A stretch of DNA of 64,000 bases, from contig NZ_RJMV01000006.1 in the NCBI RefSeq assembly GCF_003943735.1, forward strand, positions 11,643 through 75,642. Reading direction: 5' to 3'. Below the pieces are notes generated by a model that was given only the letters and a program-made list of their open reading frames with translations, was not told where the DNA came from and ran no database searches. A program made the translations under genes and the position numbers. How positions within the stretch are numbered: position 1 is the stretch's first letter; each line of letters begins with the position of its first letter. Source of the DNA: Streptococcus sanguinis (GTDB lineage: Bacteria; Bacillota; Bacilli; Lactobacillales; Streptococcaceae). This document shows positions 1 through 7,739 of this stretch, piece after piece.

Positions 1-423
1 CCCCTTGGACGAAGTCGCAGCCAATCCCTCCTGCTGGAGTTCCAACTCTGTGCTCTCAGTGTAGTTGACAGACTTGAATTTAATACCGCTTTCGTTGACC
101 AACTTATCAATCAAGAAAATGAACTCCCCTTGATTGGTCGTACCATAGTATTTCTTAGCCTGATCCAGAGTCTTAGCATTCAAAGTTTGAAGCTGTTTGG
201 TAAGAGACTTCCTCTGACTAATCTTGGCATTCTTACCTTCCAACTCTGTCGAGATAGTTGCATGCTCTTCAGCTAACTGCGCCATCCGTGTATAAGAATT
301 TGTTACCAGATACCCACCACCAGCAAGTACCGCTACTCCTCCAACACAGGCCAACAATTTCTTATCACGCTCATTTAAATTACTCAGGATTTTTTTCTTT
401 TCTTTCTCATTTTTGCTCTTCAT
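1..423 (-). CDS. pilO: Type IV pilus assembly protein PilO (C-terminus outside window)
   Basis: 141 codons are visible; the frame runs off the left edge. An acidic/basic N-terminus (MKSKNEKEKKKILSNL) is followed by one hydrophobic segment at about residues 24-42 and then a coiled, charged region, which is the layout of PilO. Known role: with PilN it forms the membrane alignment subcomplex linking cytoplasmic PilM to the pilus platform. The ATG lies inside the end of pilN (17-base overlap), so the two are probably translationally coupled. The assignment rests on topology and position after pilM-pilN, since PilO sequences diverge strongly. Confidence 0.85.
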   Translation of the reverse strand, partial: MKSKNEKEKKKILSNLNERDKKLLACVGGVAVLAGGGYLVTNSYTRMAQLAEEHATISTELEGKNAKISQRKSLTKQLQTLNAKTLDQAKKYYGTTNQGEFIFLIDKLVNESGIKFKSVNYTESTELELQQEGLAATSSKG

Positions 424-988
424 TGAAATCTACATCCTTCGTCAAAATTTTAATGTTAAACTTGTACACTGTATTGTTATCCTTTTCCTCGCGAGTAATG
501 TTATCCACAAAAATATGGTTAAACTTCTCAGACTTACGAAGCTCTTCCTCAAACTTAGCGATAGAAAGATGCTCTTGAGACGAACCATTGATTTCTACAT
601 TGTCGTTATTAATCTTGATATCGTCAAAGACCAGGTTCCGTGTCACGTTTTTATTAAGGAAGTCCATAAAAGCTTTGTTTACTCGATGCAGGCGGCGGAA
701 GTCGCCTTCTAGGCTGGTAAAGAGAAGTTCGTCATTCTTGACCGTAACAATCTTATCTTCAGTCTCAGAGACTGCCTTCAGCTCTTGAGCCATCTCTGGA
801 CTCTTGAGTGTCTGCTCCGCTCGGTCAATCTCGCCTTGGAGGTGCATAGCGCTAAACTGGAAGAAGCCAATCAGCACAATCATAATCGCTACAATCCCAG
901 TAAAAGCGGAAATAGCAGCAAGTTTTAGTGGACTGGCTTTAGCCGGTGCCACATGATATTTTGAAAAGTAGTTTAAATCTCTCCGCAT
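407..988 (-). CDS. pilN: Type IV pilus assembly protein PilN
   Basis: 193 aa, single N-terminal membrane span at about residues 22-45 preceded by a short cytoplasmic tail (MRRDLNYFSKYHV) and followed by a predicted helical stretch and an alpha/beta domain. The tail fits PilN, whose N-terminal peptide docks in PilM. Its ATG shares one base with the pilM stop (TAATG), so translation is coupled, and its 3' end overlaps pilO. Acts at the membrane in the PilMNO assembly platform. The call rests on size, topology and the M-N-O order. Confidence 0.88.
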   Translation of the reverse strand: MRRDLNYFSKYHVAPAKASPLKLAAISAFTGIVAIMIVLIGFFQFSAMHLQGEIDRAEQTLKSPEMAQELKAVSETEDKIVTVKNDELLFTSLEGDFRRLHRVNKAFMDFLNKNVTRNLVFDDIKINNDNVEINGSSQEHLSIAKFEEELRKSEKFNHIFVDNITREEKDNNTVYKFNIKILTKDVDFNEEQK

Positions 989-2400
989 TAGTTCGCTCTC
1001 CTAATCAACATGGCTGTGGCCGGAATGAACTCCGCATTAAACTCGGCAGAACCTTCCCACAGTACATTCTCATAATCTACATTATCAATTGAGATGAATT
1101 CCCGATTCATGCTCTGCTTCAGAATAGCTGCCAACTGCCAGCAAATGTCCTGATCACCAAAGACGTAGAAACTGTCAATGTTGAGACCGGTTGATCCGCT
1201 AAAGAAGTTTTCAGTATTGAGAATGTGGTTCTTAGCATCAGCCACCCACTCATCCAAGGCCCTCTTCAAGAGACCTGTATCCAGATCATCTGAAGCCACT
1301 GCTGGAAGCTTCTGCAATAGACTAGCGTCGTCTGCATAGCTCAGGATGTCCTTGTAGCCACGGTTGAGATAGTTGCTGGTCACAAACTTGCCTTCTGAGT
1401 AGAGATAAACACCAATGAAGCTCTTGCTCAGATGTACCATGCCGACATTTTCCTTGGTCAGCTTCTTGGCACGATTGTTAACCGCCTGAACGCGTTCCAG
1501 CCATTTTTCAAAGGTATTAGACTGAAGGTCAAAGACATAAGGTGTCAACTTCAAATTCTCAGCCAAGCCCAGATATTGCTCTACCACGCCTTTTGGCACA
1601 GCATAGACCATGAGTGAGCGAGTATCTTCATCAAGCGGAAAAGCTGAATTAGACTCTTGCTCTTGGAACTGGATGACATAAGAAGTCGGATCAATATCCA
1701 GATATTGCTGGAGCTCGTAAGATACCAAGCCCTCAATATCCTCATCATTCTGCACACTAGCTGCTACATCAACCGAACGGGCGATGATATTGGTATTGCC
1801 AAGTGCAAAGAAAGCGTACTTAGCAGTGATAGCATGCTGCTCCATCAGGTCACTGATAATATTTTTGAGAGTAATCGGGTCGATAATCTCACTATTCAGT
1901 ACAACACCTTCTGGCAGATTAGCAGATGCCATCTTGATAATCTCCAGCTCATTGCGCTTCTGTCTAGCAACAACCAGATAGACTGATTCGTCAGTGAAGT
2001 CAATGGCCATCAGATTACCCTTAATTGGCTTGCCAAACATAGTGTAAGGTGCATGCATTCTAGTAACCGGTTGGCTCGCTGCACCACTGCCTTTCTTAGC
2101 AAAGAGCGAACGATTTCCAGACTTAGCAGGCATATCATCACTGCCACTATTCTTAGAAAAAAGCGGCTTGTTGAGCTTGGTTAAGAAGCTCCCTTTTGCC
2201 GTTGACTTTTCCTCATCGTCAAAGTCTTCTTGACGATCTGACTTGATCTGAACTCCTTGAATAGATAAGTGTTCTTTATGTTTCCCTTTTGATGAGAAGA
2301 GCGGTTTATTTAATTTTCCTAAAAATGAACCTTTTTTCTCATTATCTTCTTCGTCCAGAGCTCTTCTGCGCCCCTTGGACGAAAACATATTTTTTGCCAT
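988..2400 (-). CDS. pilM: Type IV pilus assembly ATPase-like protein PilM with repeated N-terminal extension
   Basis: 470 aa. From about residue 120 it resembles the actin/FtsA-like PilM fold (GNLMAIDFTDESVYLVVARQ as the phosphate-1 strand, further nucleotide-fold strands after it). PilM is cytoplasmic and binds the PilN tail. The first ~118 residues are unusual: basic, low complexity, probably disordered, and built from repeats. KGSFL(G/T)KLNKPLFS occurs twice (about residues 23-37 and 69-83) and shorter relatives occur near residues 5 and 97 (NMFSSKG, RSLFAKKG). Typical PilM proteins of about 350 aa lack this. It overlaps pilN by one base. Confidence 0.9.
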   Translation of the reverse strand: MAKNMFSSKGRRRALDEEDNEKKGSFLGKLNKPLFSSKGKHKEHLSIQGVQIKSDRQEDFDDEEKSTAKGSFLTKLNKPLFSKNSGSDDMPAKSGNRSLFAKKGSGAASQPVTRMHAPYTMFGKPIKGNLMAIDFTDESVYLVVARQKRNELEIIKMASANLPEGVVLNSEIIDPITLKNIISDLMEQHAITAKYAFFALGNTNIIARSVDVAASVQNDEDIEGLVSYELQQYLDIDPTSYVIQFQEQESNSAFPLDEDTRSLMVYAVPKGVVEQYLGLAENLKLTPYVFDLQSNTFEKWLERVQAVNNRAKKLTKENVGMVHLSKSFIGVYLYSEGKFVTSNYLNRGYKDILSYADDASLLQKLPAVASDDLDTGLLKRALDEWVADAKNHILNTENFFSGSTGLNIDSFYVFGDQDICWQLAAILKQSMNREFISIDNVDYENVLWEGSAEFNAEFIPATAMLIRRAN

Positions 2401-2443
2401 AATCTCCTAATCTCCCTTATTTTTCCTAAAAACTATTTCACTA

Positions 2444-3904
2444 TTAGCTTGCCTTATACTTATCGCGGAAGTATTCAGCAAGTTTTTGTATATTGCTGTT
2501 ATTCAGACTTTCAGTATAAACTGCAAACTCATTAATATAAGTATTGCCACCAAAGATAATCTGACCACTACTAATATTATGCGTCGTTCTGTTTCTGGTC
2601 AGCGAAACTGTTTTATTATAGACTGATTGTCCATTGATAAAAATTTCAATCCCTAAAGAGCCATTCTTCGCAGCACTACGCACTTGTATAGAATTATCAT
2701 TACTATAGTCTAACTTAACATTTTGTATATATTCCTGACCACCGTTATTAGCTGTAGTTGTATCTACTGTTTTAATAGCAATTCTACCATCGTTTTCCAG
2801 ATTGATCCCCCAAGTTAGTGTATCATCTAGTTTATAGGTTAGAAGCGGTCCGGTCTGCTGACGATTCCCAATCAATACAGAAGTCGTATAGCCATTATTA
2901 AAATTATGATTACTAAACTGCATCGTACGGCCATCAAGTGCTATTAACTGGCGGGTCTGGTTAATTGCAGGCTCTTTATAATTCAGAACAGGGATAGTAG
3001 CGCCATAAACAACATCATTAAAATAATCTCTTACCTCTGTGTTGGTGTGTGACCGGTTATCAGTTGGTATAATCGAGGTAGTATTCCCATTCTTTAACAG
3101 TGCCAAGTCTGCATCTGTATGAATCCGAAGGTTCTGAGTTAGCGGCAGTCCCATGACCCAAATACGATCTGCTTCCTGATAATTTCCTACCCGTCCATAA
3201 GAGTTAATGGCTCGAGCAGCAAAAGTCAGGTACTTCCCTCTCATATCATCTGTAATCTGTATCCCGGTTTCTAACTTTGATAATTGTTTAAAATCTGTAG
3301 ATATTTCTGGATAGACAGTCTGCGATACAGTACCATCACCACTTTTACCTATCGTTCCTACTGGGACAATTCCAGACACCCCTTGTCCTATAGCACGATC
3401 GCTTAGAAACCATCCAGATTCTGTGTAAATCCGAGCCTTACTCTTTTTCTGAATATCAGCCGTATCTACCTTACCACCAGGAGTCGTTATCCCCATACCA
3501 GCATAATAATACCTTTTCCCACCAGGGATAGTAACCTTCATATCAGGAAGTCCCAGTGGAGTTTCAATTGCATTAGCAGCAAAAAGATGTATCTTTTTGA
3601 TTCTATCATTATAAGATAGATTTGTTCCTTTTACATCGATACTCTGCTTGCCCCCATTACCGATTTGGTAGGTAAAGGTTTCAATATCCGTTCCTGTACC
3701 TTCACGTTTCTTGCTTTCAGCCAGTTGTTTCTCGAAAGACTCCTGAATATCAAAGTTGATAGCATTCTGACTTCGCTGACGGAGAATATTATTAAAACTC
3801 CCAGAAAAGAAAGTCAAGAACCCTGCCGCAATAACACCAATCAGAATCAGAGAAACCAAGACTTCGACCAGTGTAATCCCTCTGTGTCTCTTTAATCTTT
3901 TCAT
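2444..3904 (-). CDS. pilC: Modular minor pilin PilC with C-terminal lectin-like module
   Basis: 486 aa with a class III prepilin leader MKRLKRHRG followed by ITLVEVLVS; mature residue 5 is the conserved Glu and a hydrophobic alpha1 helix follows. About 300 residues of pilin region are followed by a C-terminal beta-rich module (about 320-480) with strands such as FSNHNFNNGYTTSVLIG and LGIEIFINGQSVYN, fitting the concanavalin A-like/LamG fold reported for S. sanguinis PilC. Probably exposed at the pilus and used in adhesion. RBS AAAGGAG precedes the ATG. It is not the Gram-negative platform protein also called PilC; that role is filled here by pilG. Confidence 0.85.
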   Translation of the reverse strand: MKRLKRHRGITLVEVLVSLILIGVIAAGFLTFFSGSFNNILRQRSQNAINFDIQESFEKQLAESKKREGTGTDIETFTYQIGNGGKQSIDVKGTNLSYNDRIKKIHLFAANAIETPLGLPDMKVTIPGGKRYYYAGMGITTPGGKVDTADIQKKSKARIYTESGWFLSDRAIGQGVSGIVPVGTIGKSGDGTVSQTVYPEISTDFKQLSKLETGIQITDDMRGKYLTFAARAINSYGRVGNYQEADRIWVMGLPLTQNLRIHTDADLALLKNGNTTSIIPTDNRSHTNTEVRDYFNDVVYGATIPVLNYKEPAINQTRQLIALDGRTMQFSNHNFNNGYTTSVLIGNRQQTGPLLTYKLDDTLTWGINLENDGRIAIKTVDTTTANNGGQEYIQNVKLDYSNDNSIQVRSAAKNGSLGIEIFINGQSVYNKTVSLTRNRTTHNISSGQIIFGGNTYINEFAVYTESLNNSNIQKLAEYFRDKYKAS

Positions 3905-3916
3905 CTCTGCTCCTTT

Positions 3917-5293
3917 CTATGGCCCTGATACAAACCACAAATCCTGCTGAATCTGCTTTTTAATGTCAGAGAAGGTCTTTTGCAACTCTTCTTCTTTCGT
4001 GGCTGATACATATTTAGCCTCCACACCACCTTCGCGGATTTTATCTGTCAAATTTTGGCCATAAGCGATCTCATGATTCAAACCTGAAAAACCAATCACA
4101 TTGACCCGCTTAACACCAAGGCCAAATTTTTTAGATACTTCTCCAGCATAGTTTATCGATGCATCTCGAACCTCAGAAACATTCGAATTAAGATCATATC
4201 CAATACGGCTAAAATTATAATTTGTTGGAACATTTGGCGAAAGTTCAAAAATAAGCTTATTAAAATGTTGTGCCCTCGGTCCCTGAAACTGATAACCTCC
4301 AGCCTGTCCTTGTTCGTTGACCAAATAAGTATTGGGAACACCATCTGTTAATAGTACCACATACTTAAGCTGAGCATGTTGTTGCTGGAGGCTGACCATC
4401 CCGTAGCGAAGGCCATCACCAGGATTAGTTGCGCCTCTATCTGATTGCAAGGAATCGATGTTGTCTTTTATGGTTTTAGACTCCTTGTCTAGCTGAGAAA
4501 AATTTTTTTGTTTATAACTTCCCGTGGTCGAAAAAGTTGTTAAATTAACACTTACATTCCCAACACTTTGAAGTTCATCTATCATTATGGCAGCTTTCTC
4601 ACGTAAAATCTGCATTCTACTAGGATTTTTTGCTGTTGGATTAGCTCCGTTTAATGCTCCTAGCATAGAACCAGAAATATCAAAAACAAAAGAAACGGCA
4701 ATATTCATCTGCCCTTGAATAGGGTCAGTTCGATAAGCAATAGCAATCCCTTTCTTGCCTTTAGCAACCTTGGAAAAGACCTGCTTAGTATTGAGTGCTG
4801 ATATAGCTGTATCAATGCCTAACTTGTTATTGGTATCTGGATATTTCCCTGTCAGATTATAGCTAATCAAGCGGTTGTCCTGATAGGCGCCCTCTGTCTT
4901 AAACTCCAAGTCCAACTTCATATTGTAGAGAGATTTGGTTCCCAGCTCGCTGACATCCCAGTCCTGTTTTTTCTTATTCCATACATAGTTCATGACCTTC
5001 TTGCCATCCGCAGATAGGCCGATATAGCTCCATTCTCTGGTTAGTCCTTGCTTGGAACCTTTGAACTTGGAATCATCCAAGATAAAGATTGAGGTTGCCT
5101 TACCAACAGTTCGGTCCACGTACTGCATGGAGGTTCGCATTTCCGCCTGGATACTGGCTTCACGCTCGATCAATTCTCGGCTGGAAAACATGGTGTTAAA
5201 TATAACGCCGATAATGAGTGCTATCATGCTCATCAACATGATAGCCATAATCATCTCGACCAGGGTAAAACCTTTTTGTATTTGTTTCATCAT
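3917..5293 (-). CDS. pilB: Modular minor pilin PilB with von Willebrand A module
   Basis: 458 aa. The prepilin leader MMKQIQKG is followed by FTLVEMIMA with Glu5. A pilin domain runs to about residue 195, then a vWA domain begins at AVSFVFDISGSM. The DISGS motif, the ATNPGD threonine loop and LLTDGVP make a complete metal-ion-dependent adhesion site. In S. sanguinis PilB is a described pilus-borne adhesin; the same role is inferred. Either of two adjacent ATGs (5293 or 5290) could be the start; a GGTAGGA stretch lies directly upstream. 12 bases separate it from pilC. Confidence 0.9.
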   Translation of the reverse strand: MMKQIQKGFTLVEMIMAIMLMSMIALIIGVIFNTMFSSRELIEREASIQAEMRTSMQYVDRTVGKATSIFILDDSKFKGSKQGLTREWSYIGLSADGKKVMNYVWNKKKQDWDVSELGTKSLYNMKLDLEFKTEGAYQDNRLISYNLTGKYPDTNNKLGIDTAISALNTKQVFSKVAKGKKGIAIAYRTDPIQGQMNIAVSFVFDISGSMLGALNGANPTAKNPSRMQILREKAAIMIDELQSVGNVSVNLTTFSTTGSYKQKNFSQLDKESKTIKDNIDSLQSDRGATNPGDGLRYGMVSLQQQHAQLKYVVLLTDGVPNTYLVNEQGQAGGYQFQGPRAQHFNKLIFELSPNVPTNYNFSRIGYDLNSNVSEVRDASINYAGEVSKKFGLGVKRVNVIGFSGLNHEIAYGQNLTDKIREGGVEAKYVSATKEEELQKTFSDIKKQIQQDLWFVSGP

Positions 5294-5307
5294 TCCTACC
5301 TATTTTT

Positions 5308-5802
5308 TTACTTTTGTGCCGATCTTACATGGCCTTCTTCTGAGCGAATTCCTTTTGTGTCAAAGTTGAATGTTACAATATGCTCATAATAGTCATTGGA
5401 CCCAGCTAATTTTGACTTCGATTTAATCGTGATATTATAATTTTCCGGACCTGTCAGACCATCTACAAGCTGACCATTCATCTCGATCTCTGCTACACCG
5501 CCATCCTTAAAAGTATGGGTTGACTTAATCGGCACGCTTGAAGGATCCGTGCTATGAGCCCGCTCGTAAAACTCTTCATAAACCGATGACGGATTGCCGT
5601 CAACAGGATCCAAATAGGCACCCCAAGCCAACTGCGTGCCAGAAGTCGCTGTGTACTTAGCTTTTAGGTAGCTAAACATGCGCTGAGTTTGGGTTTGCCC
5701 AGTATCTACGATAGATGCTAAAATACCAATCATAGCGACCAGAATCACAATGGTCACAATAACCATGGGCAACGTAGACCCCTGTCTTTTTTTTCCTTTC
5801 AT
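5308..5802 (-). CDS. pilA: Minor pilin PilA with atypical prepilin leader
   Basis: 164 aa. The N-terminus MKGKKRQGSTLPMVIVTI looks like a prepilin, with a short basic leader then a long hydrophobic helix (to about residue 32), but the usual G-FTLVE site is replaced by GS-TLPMV. The conserved Glu at mature position 5 is absent whichever of G or S is taken as -1. A soluble domain follows. Position upstream of pilB and pilC matches PilA of S. sanguinis. It is separated from the major-pilin genes by two strong hairpins (5832-5899). RBS AGGAGAAG upstream. Confidence 0.85.
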   Translation of the reverse strand: MKGKKRQGSTLPMVIVTIVILVAMIGILASIVDTGQTQTQRMFSYLKAKYTATSGTQLAWGAYLDPVDGNPSSVYEEFYERAHSTDPSSVPIKSTHTFKDGGVAEIEMNGQLVDGLTGPENYNITIKSKSKLAGSNDYYEHIVTFNFDTKGIRSEEGHVRSAQK

Positions 5803-5831
5803 TTTAGTCTTCTCCTAATATTTCTACTTTT

Positions 5832-5880
5832 GATATTGCCAAAATAGTTGTCACAGTCTGACAACTACTTTGGTAATATC
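5832..5880 (-). other. Long imperfect hairpin between the third major-pilin gene and pilA
   Basis: Arms at 5832-5853 and 5859-5880 pair over about 22 positions with few mismatches around a 5-base loop; the core arm reads TAGTTGTCA with TGACAACTA. No T-tract follows on the minus strand, so it is not a standard terminator. It may stabilise or process the major-pilin mRNA, or weakly attenuate transcription into pilA. Confidence 0.75.
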
Positions 5881-5899
5881 CGACTGCTAAAGCAGTCGG
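5880..5899 (-). other. Second intergenic hairpin, pilE region to pilA
   Basis: Perfect 8-bp stem CCGACTGC / GCAGTCGG with a 4-base loop, directly next to the longer hairpin and without a T-run. It lies just 3' of the last major-pilin stop codon, as expected for an mRNA 3'-end protection element. Confidence 0.75.
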
Positions 5900-5934
5900 A
5901 GTAGAGAAATCTCTATGTTTAGATGATTTGATGA

Positions 5935-6435
5935 TTATGGAGTAGCGCCACCAGCATTGTTGTTTGCTGTCGCTGAAGTGTTAACACCGTTAGCTGACCA
6001 GTCATACTTCCATTGTTTTTGATTTTTATCACCTGCTTGTTTGCCAGATGGGATAAAAGTAGATGTCAAAACATGGTTTGTTGAGTCAATTGTATGAGCT
6101 GTGTTTTTGTCATTCTTAGCCAGAGCATCTACAATCTTAGTTGAGTCGCCTTTAGCATTTTTAGAAATGTATGGTGCTAGTTTTTCAAGAGTGATTTCAC
6201 CTGGATTAGTTGGATCATCTTGCGCGCCGATATAAGATTGGATAGCTGATACCAGCTCACGGTGTTCTGATTGAATACGCGAACGACGTGCATTGTCTTG
6301 GAAGGAAGTAATAGCTGGAATCGCTACAGCTGCGATGATAGCGATAATGATGATTACCACGATCAACTCAACCAAGGTGAAACCTTTACCTTTTTTCTTC
6401 AAATCCTGACGGAATTTTTGCAATTTGTTTAACAT
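5935..6435 (-). CDS. Major type IV pilin, third tandem copy (PilE-like)
   Basis: 166 aa. Leader MLNKLQKFRQDLKKKGKG, then FTLVELIVVIIIIAIIAAVA with Glu5 and the hydrophobic alpha1 helix. The first ~140 residues are almost identical to the copy at 7109-7570; the C-terminus differs and is longer, ending in a low-complexity Ala/Asn/Gly tail (TSATANNNAGGATP). Exported, processed by prepilin peptidase and polymerised into the fibre. S. sanguinis is described with two major pilins, PilE1 and PilE2, so a third copy is notable. ATG with an AGGAGAAT-type RBS. Confidence 0.9.
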   Translation of the reverse strand: MLNKLQKFRQDLKKKGKGFTLVELIVVIIIIAIIAAVAIPAITSFQDNARRSRIQSEHRELVSAIQSYIGAQDDPTNPGEITLEKLAPYISKNAKGDSTKIVDALAKNDKNTAHTIDSTNHVLTSTFIPSGKQAGDKNQKQWKYDWSANGVNTSATANNNAGGATP

Positions 6436-6507
6436 TTAAATATTCTCCTATTTTCTTTTTATCTTTATTTTTCGCTGAATATCAGCTTAGTTTTAAATTT
6501 AATTGGG

Positions 6508-6966
6508 CTAGTTTGTATTTGAACCACTATATCTCCAATCGTAAAGCCAAGTTTTGTCCTTGGTTTTATCAGTTCCCACTCCTGAGGGATGGAAGGTCGA
6601 AACCAAAGTTGTTCCATCAATTTTATGAGCTGGCTCCGTATCATTCTTAGCAAGGGCATCCATAATCTTAGCCGAATCTCCCTTGGAATTTTTAGAAATG
6701 TATGGTGCCAATTGCTCCATTGTAATTGACTTTACAGTTTCCGGGTCATCCTGTGATCCGATATAAGACTGAATAGCAGTTGCCAACTCACGGTGTTCCG
6801 ATTGAATACGTGAACGACGCGCGTTATCTTGGAAAGAAGTAAGGGCAGGAACCGCTACAGCTGTGATAATCGCGATAATGATGATAACCACAATCAACTC
6901 AACCAAGGTAAAACCTTTGCTTTTTTTCTTCAAATTACGACGAAATTCTTGCAATTTGTTGAGCAC
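6508..6966 (-). CDS. Major type IV pilin, second tandem copy (PilE-like)
   Basis: 152 aa, the most divergent of the three major-pilin copies. Leader MLNKLQEFRRNLKKKSKG, then FTLVELIVVIIIIAIITAVA with Glu5. The middle (SQDDPETVKSITMEQLAPYI) and C-terminus (WLYDWRYSGSNTN) differ from its neighbours. The start codon is GTG with AGGAGAAG upstream. A structural subunit of the pilus; heteropolymers of related pilins are known in S. sanguinis. Which copy corresponds to PilE1 or PilE2 cannot be fixed without alignment to a reference. Confidence 0.88.
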   Translation of the reverse strand: MLNKLQEFRRNLKKKSKGFTLVELIVVIIIIAIITAVAVPALTSFQDNARRSRIQSEHRELATAIQSYIGSQDDPETVKSITMEQLAPYISKNSKGDSAKIMDALAKNDTEPAHKIDGTTLVSTFHPSGVGTDKTKDKTWLYDWRYSGSNTN

Positions 6967-7108
6967 TAACTTCTCCTAATTCTTTTTCACAAGGGCTGCT
7001 GAGCAGCCTTTTTAATATCTCTCAAATGTAGGGTTTTAATTCATCTTTTCTTAGATGATTTGATAAGTATTACCACTTTTTGAAACAGCTTAACTAGAGA
7101 TTACTTCT

Positions 7109-7570
7109 TTAGTTGGCATTTACACCATTAGCTGACCAGTCATACTTCCATACTTTATCTTTTGAAGCATCTTTAGCGCCTGATGGCTTAAAGGTAGAAG
7201 TCAAAATATGGTTTGTTGAGTCAATTGTATGAGCAGTTGCAGTACCATTCTTAGCTAGAGCATCTACGATTTTAGTTGAATCGCCTTTAGCATTTTTAGA
7301 AATGTATGGTGCTAGTTTTTCAAGTGTAATCTCACCTGGATTAGATGGATCATCTTGCGCTCCGATATAAGACTGGATAGCTGATACCAGCTCACGGTGT
7401 TCTGATTGGATACGTGAACGGCGTGCGTTATCTTGGAAGGAAGTGATAGCTGGGATAGCTACAGCTGCAATGATAGCGATAATGATAATTACCACGATTA
7501 ACTCAACCAAGGTAAAACCTTTACCTTTTTTCTTCAAGTCCTGACGGAACTTTTGCAATTTGTTTAACAT
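7109..7570 (-). CDS. pilE1: Major type IV pilin, first tandem copy (PilE)
   Basis: 153 aa from the chosen ATG. The frame extends 16 codons further upstream, but AGGAG and the start shared by the other two copies (MLNKLQKFRQ) support this one. The 18-residue leader ends KGKG and is followed by FTLVELIVV with Glu5. It is nearly identical to the third copy up to about residue 130. First pilin after pilG and probably the main fibre subunit. A hairpin at 7641-7666 lies in the 5' region. Confidence 0.9.
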   Translation of the reverse strand: MLNKLQKFRQDLKKKGKGFTLVELIVVIIIIAIIAAVAIPAITSFQDNARRSRIQSEHRELVSAIQSYIGAQDDPSNPGEITLEKLAPYISKNAKGDSTKIVDALAKNGTATAHTIDSTNHILTSTFKPSGAKDASKDKVWKYDWSANGVNAN

Positions 7571-7640
7571 TTTGAATAGATCTCCTATTTTTTCACAATT
7601 TTTACTATTTTTGCCCACAGGGGCATTTGTTTTGTTCCTA

Positions 7641-7666
7641 GCTGGGAGACCCTACAAACTCCCAGC
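7641..7666 (-). other. Hairpin between pilG and first major-pilin gene
   Basis: Perfect 8-bp inverted repeat GCTGGGAG / CTCCCAGC with a 10-base loop in the 169-base pilG-pilE gap. There is no T-tract on the minus strand. Smaller GC-rich stems flank it (7611-7624 and near 7692-7710). Probably an mRNA processing or stability element upstream of the highly expressed pilin genes. Confidence 0.6.
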
Positions 7667-7739
7667 AGCAGAACGATTTCCTAACTTTTTGTGCAGAGCA
7701 GTTGCCCTGCTACCTCCTAAACTTTTCTGAAACACCTTC

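Noticed and set aside
1..13. The first 13 bases of the window recur at 2372-2384 (both encode SSKG)
   Set aside because: Too short to call a repeat; the reading in PilO is unrelated to the PilM motif array as far as can be seen.
491..499. TTATCCACA (DnaA-box sequence) in pilN, with others near 42526 and 63669
   Set aside because: Single, scattered boxes inside genes; no cluster with an AT-rich unwinding element, so no origin in this window.
258..712. Plus-strand frames opposite pilN and pilO
   Set aside because: Antisense shadows without RBS or family features; the minus strand is clearly coding.
6991..7012. Hairpin with T-run on the plus strand between pilin copies one and two
   Set aside because: T-run is on the wrong strand for the operon and no plus-strand gene precedes it; not called a terminator.
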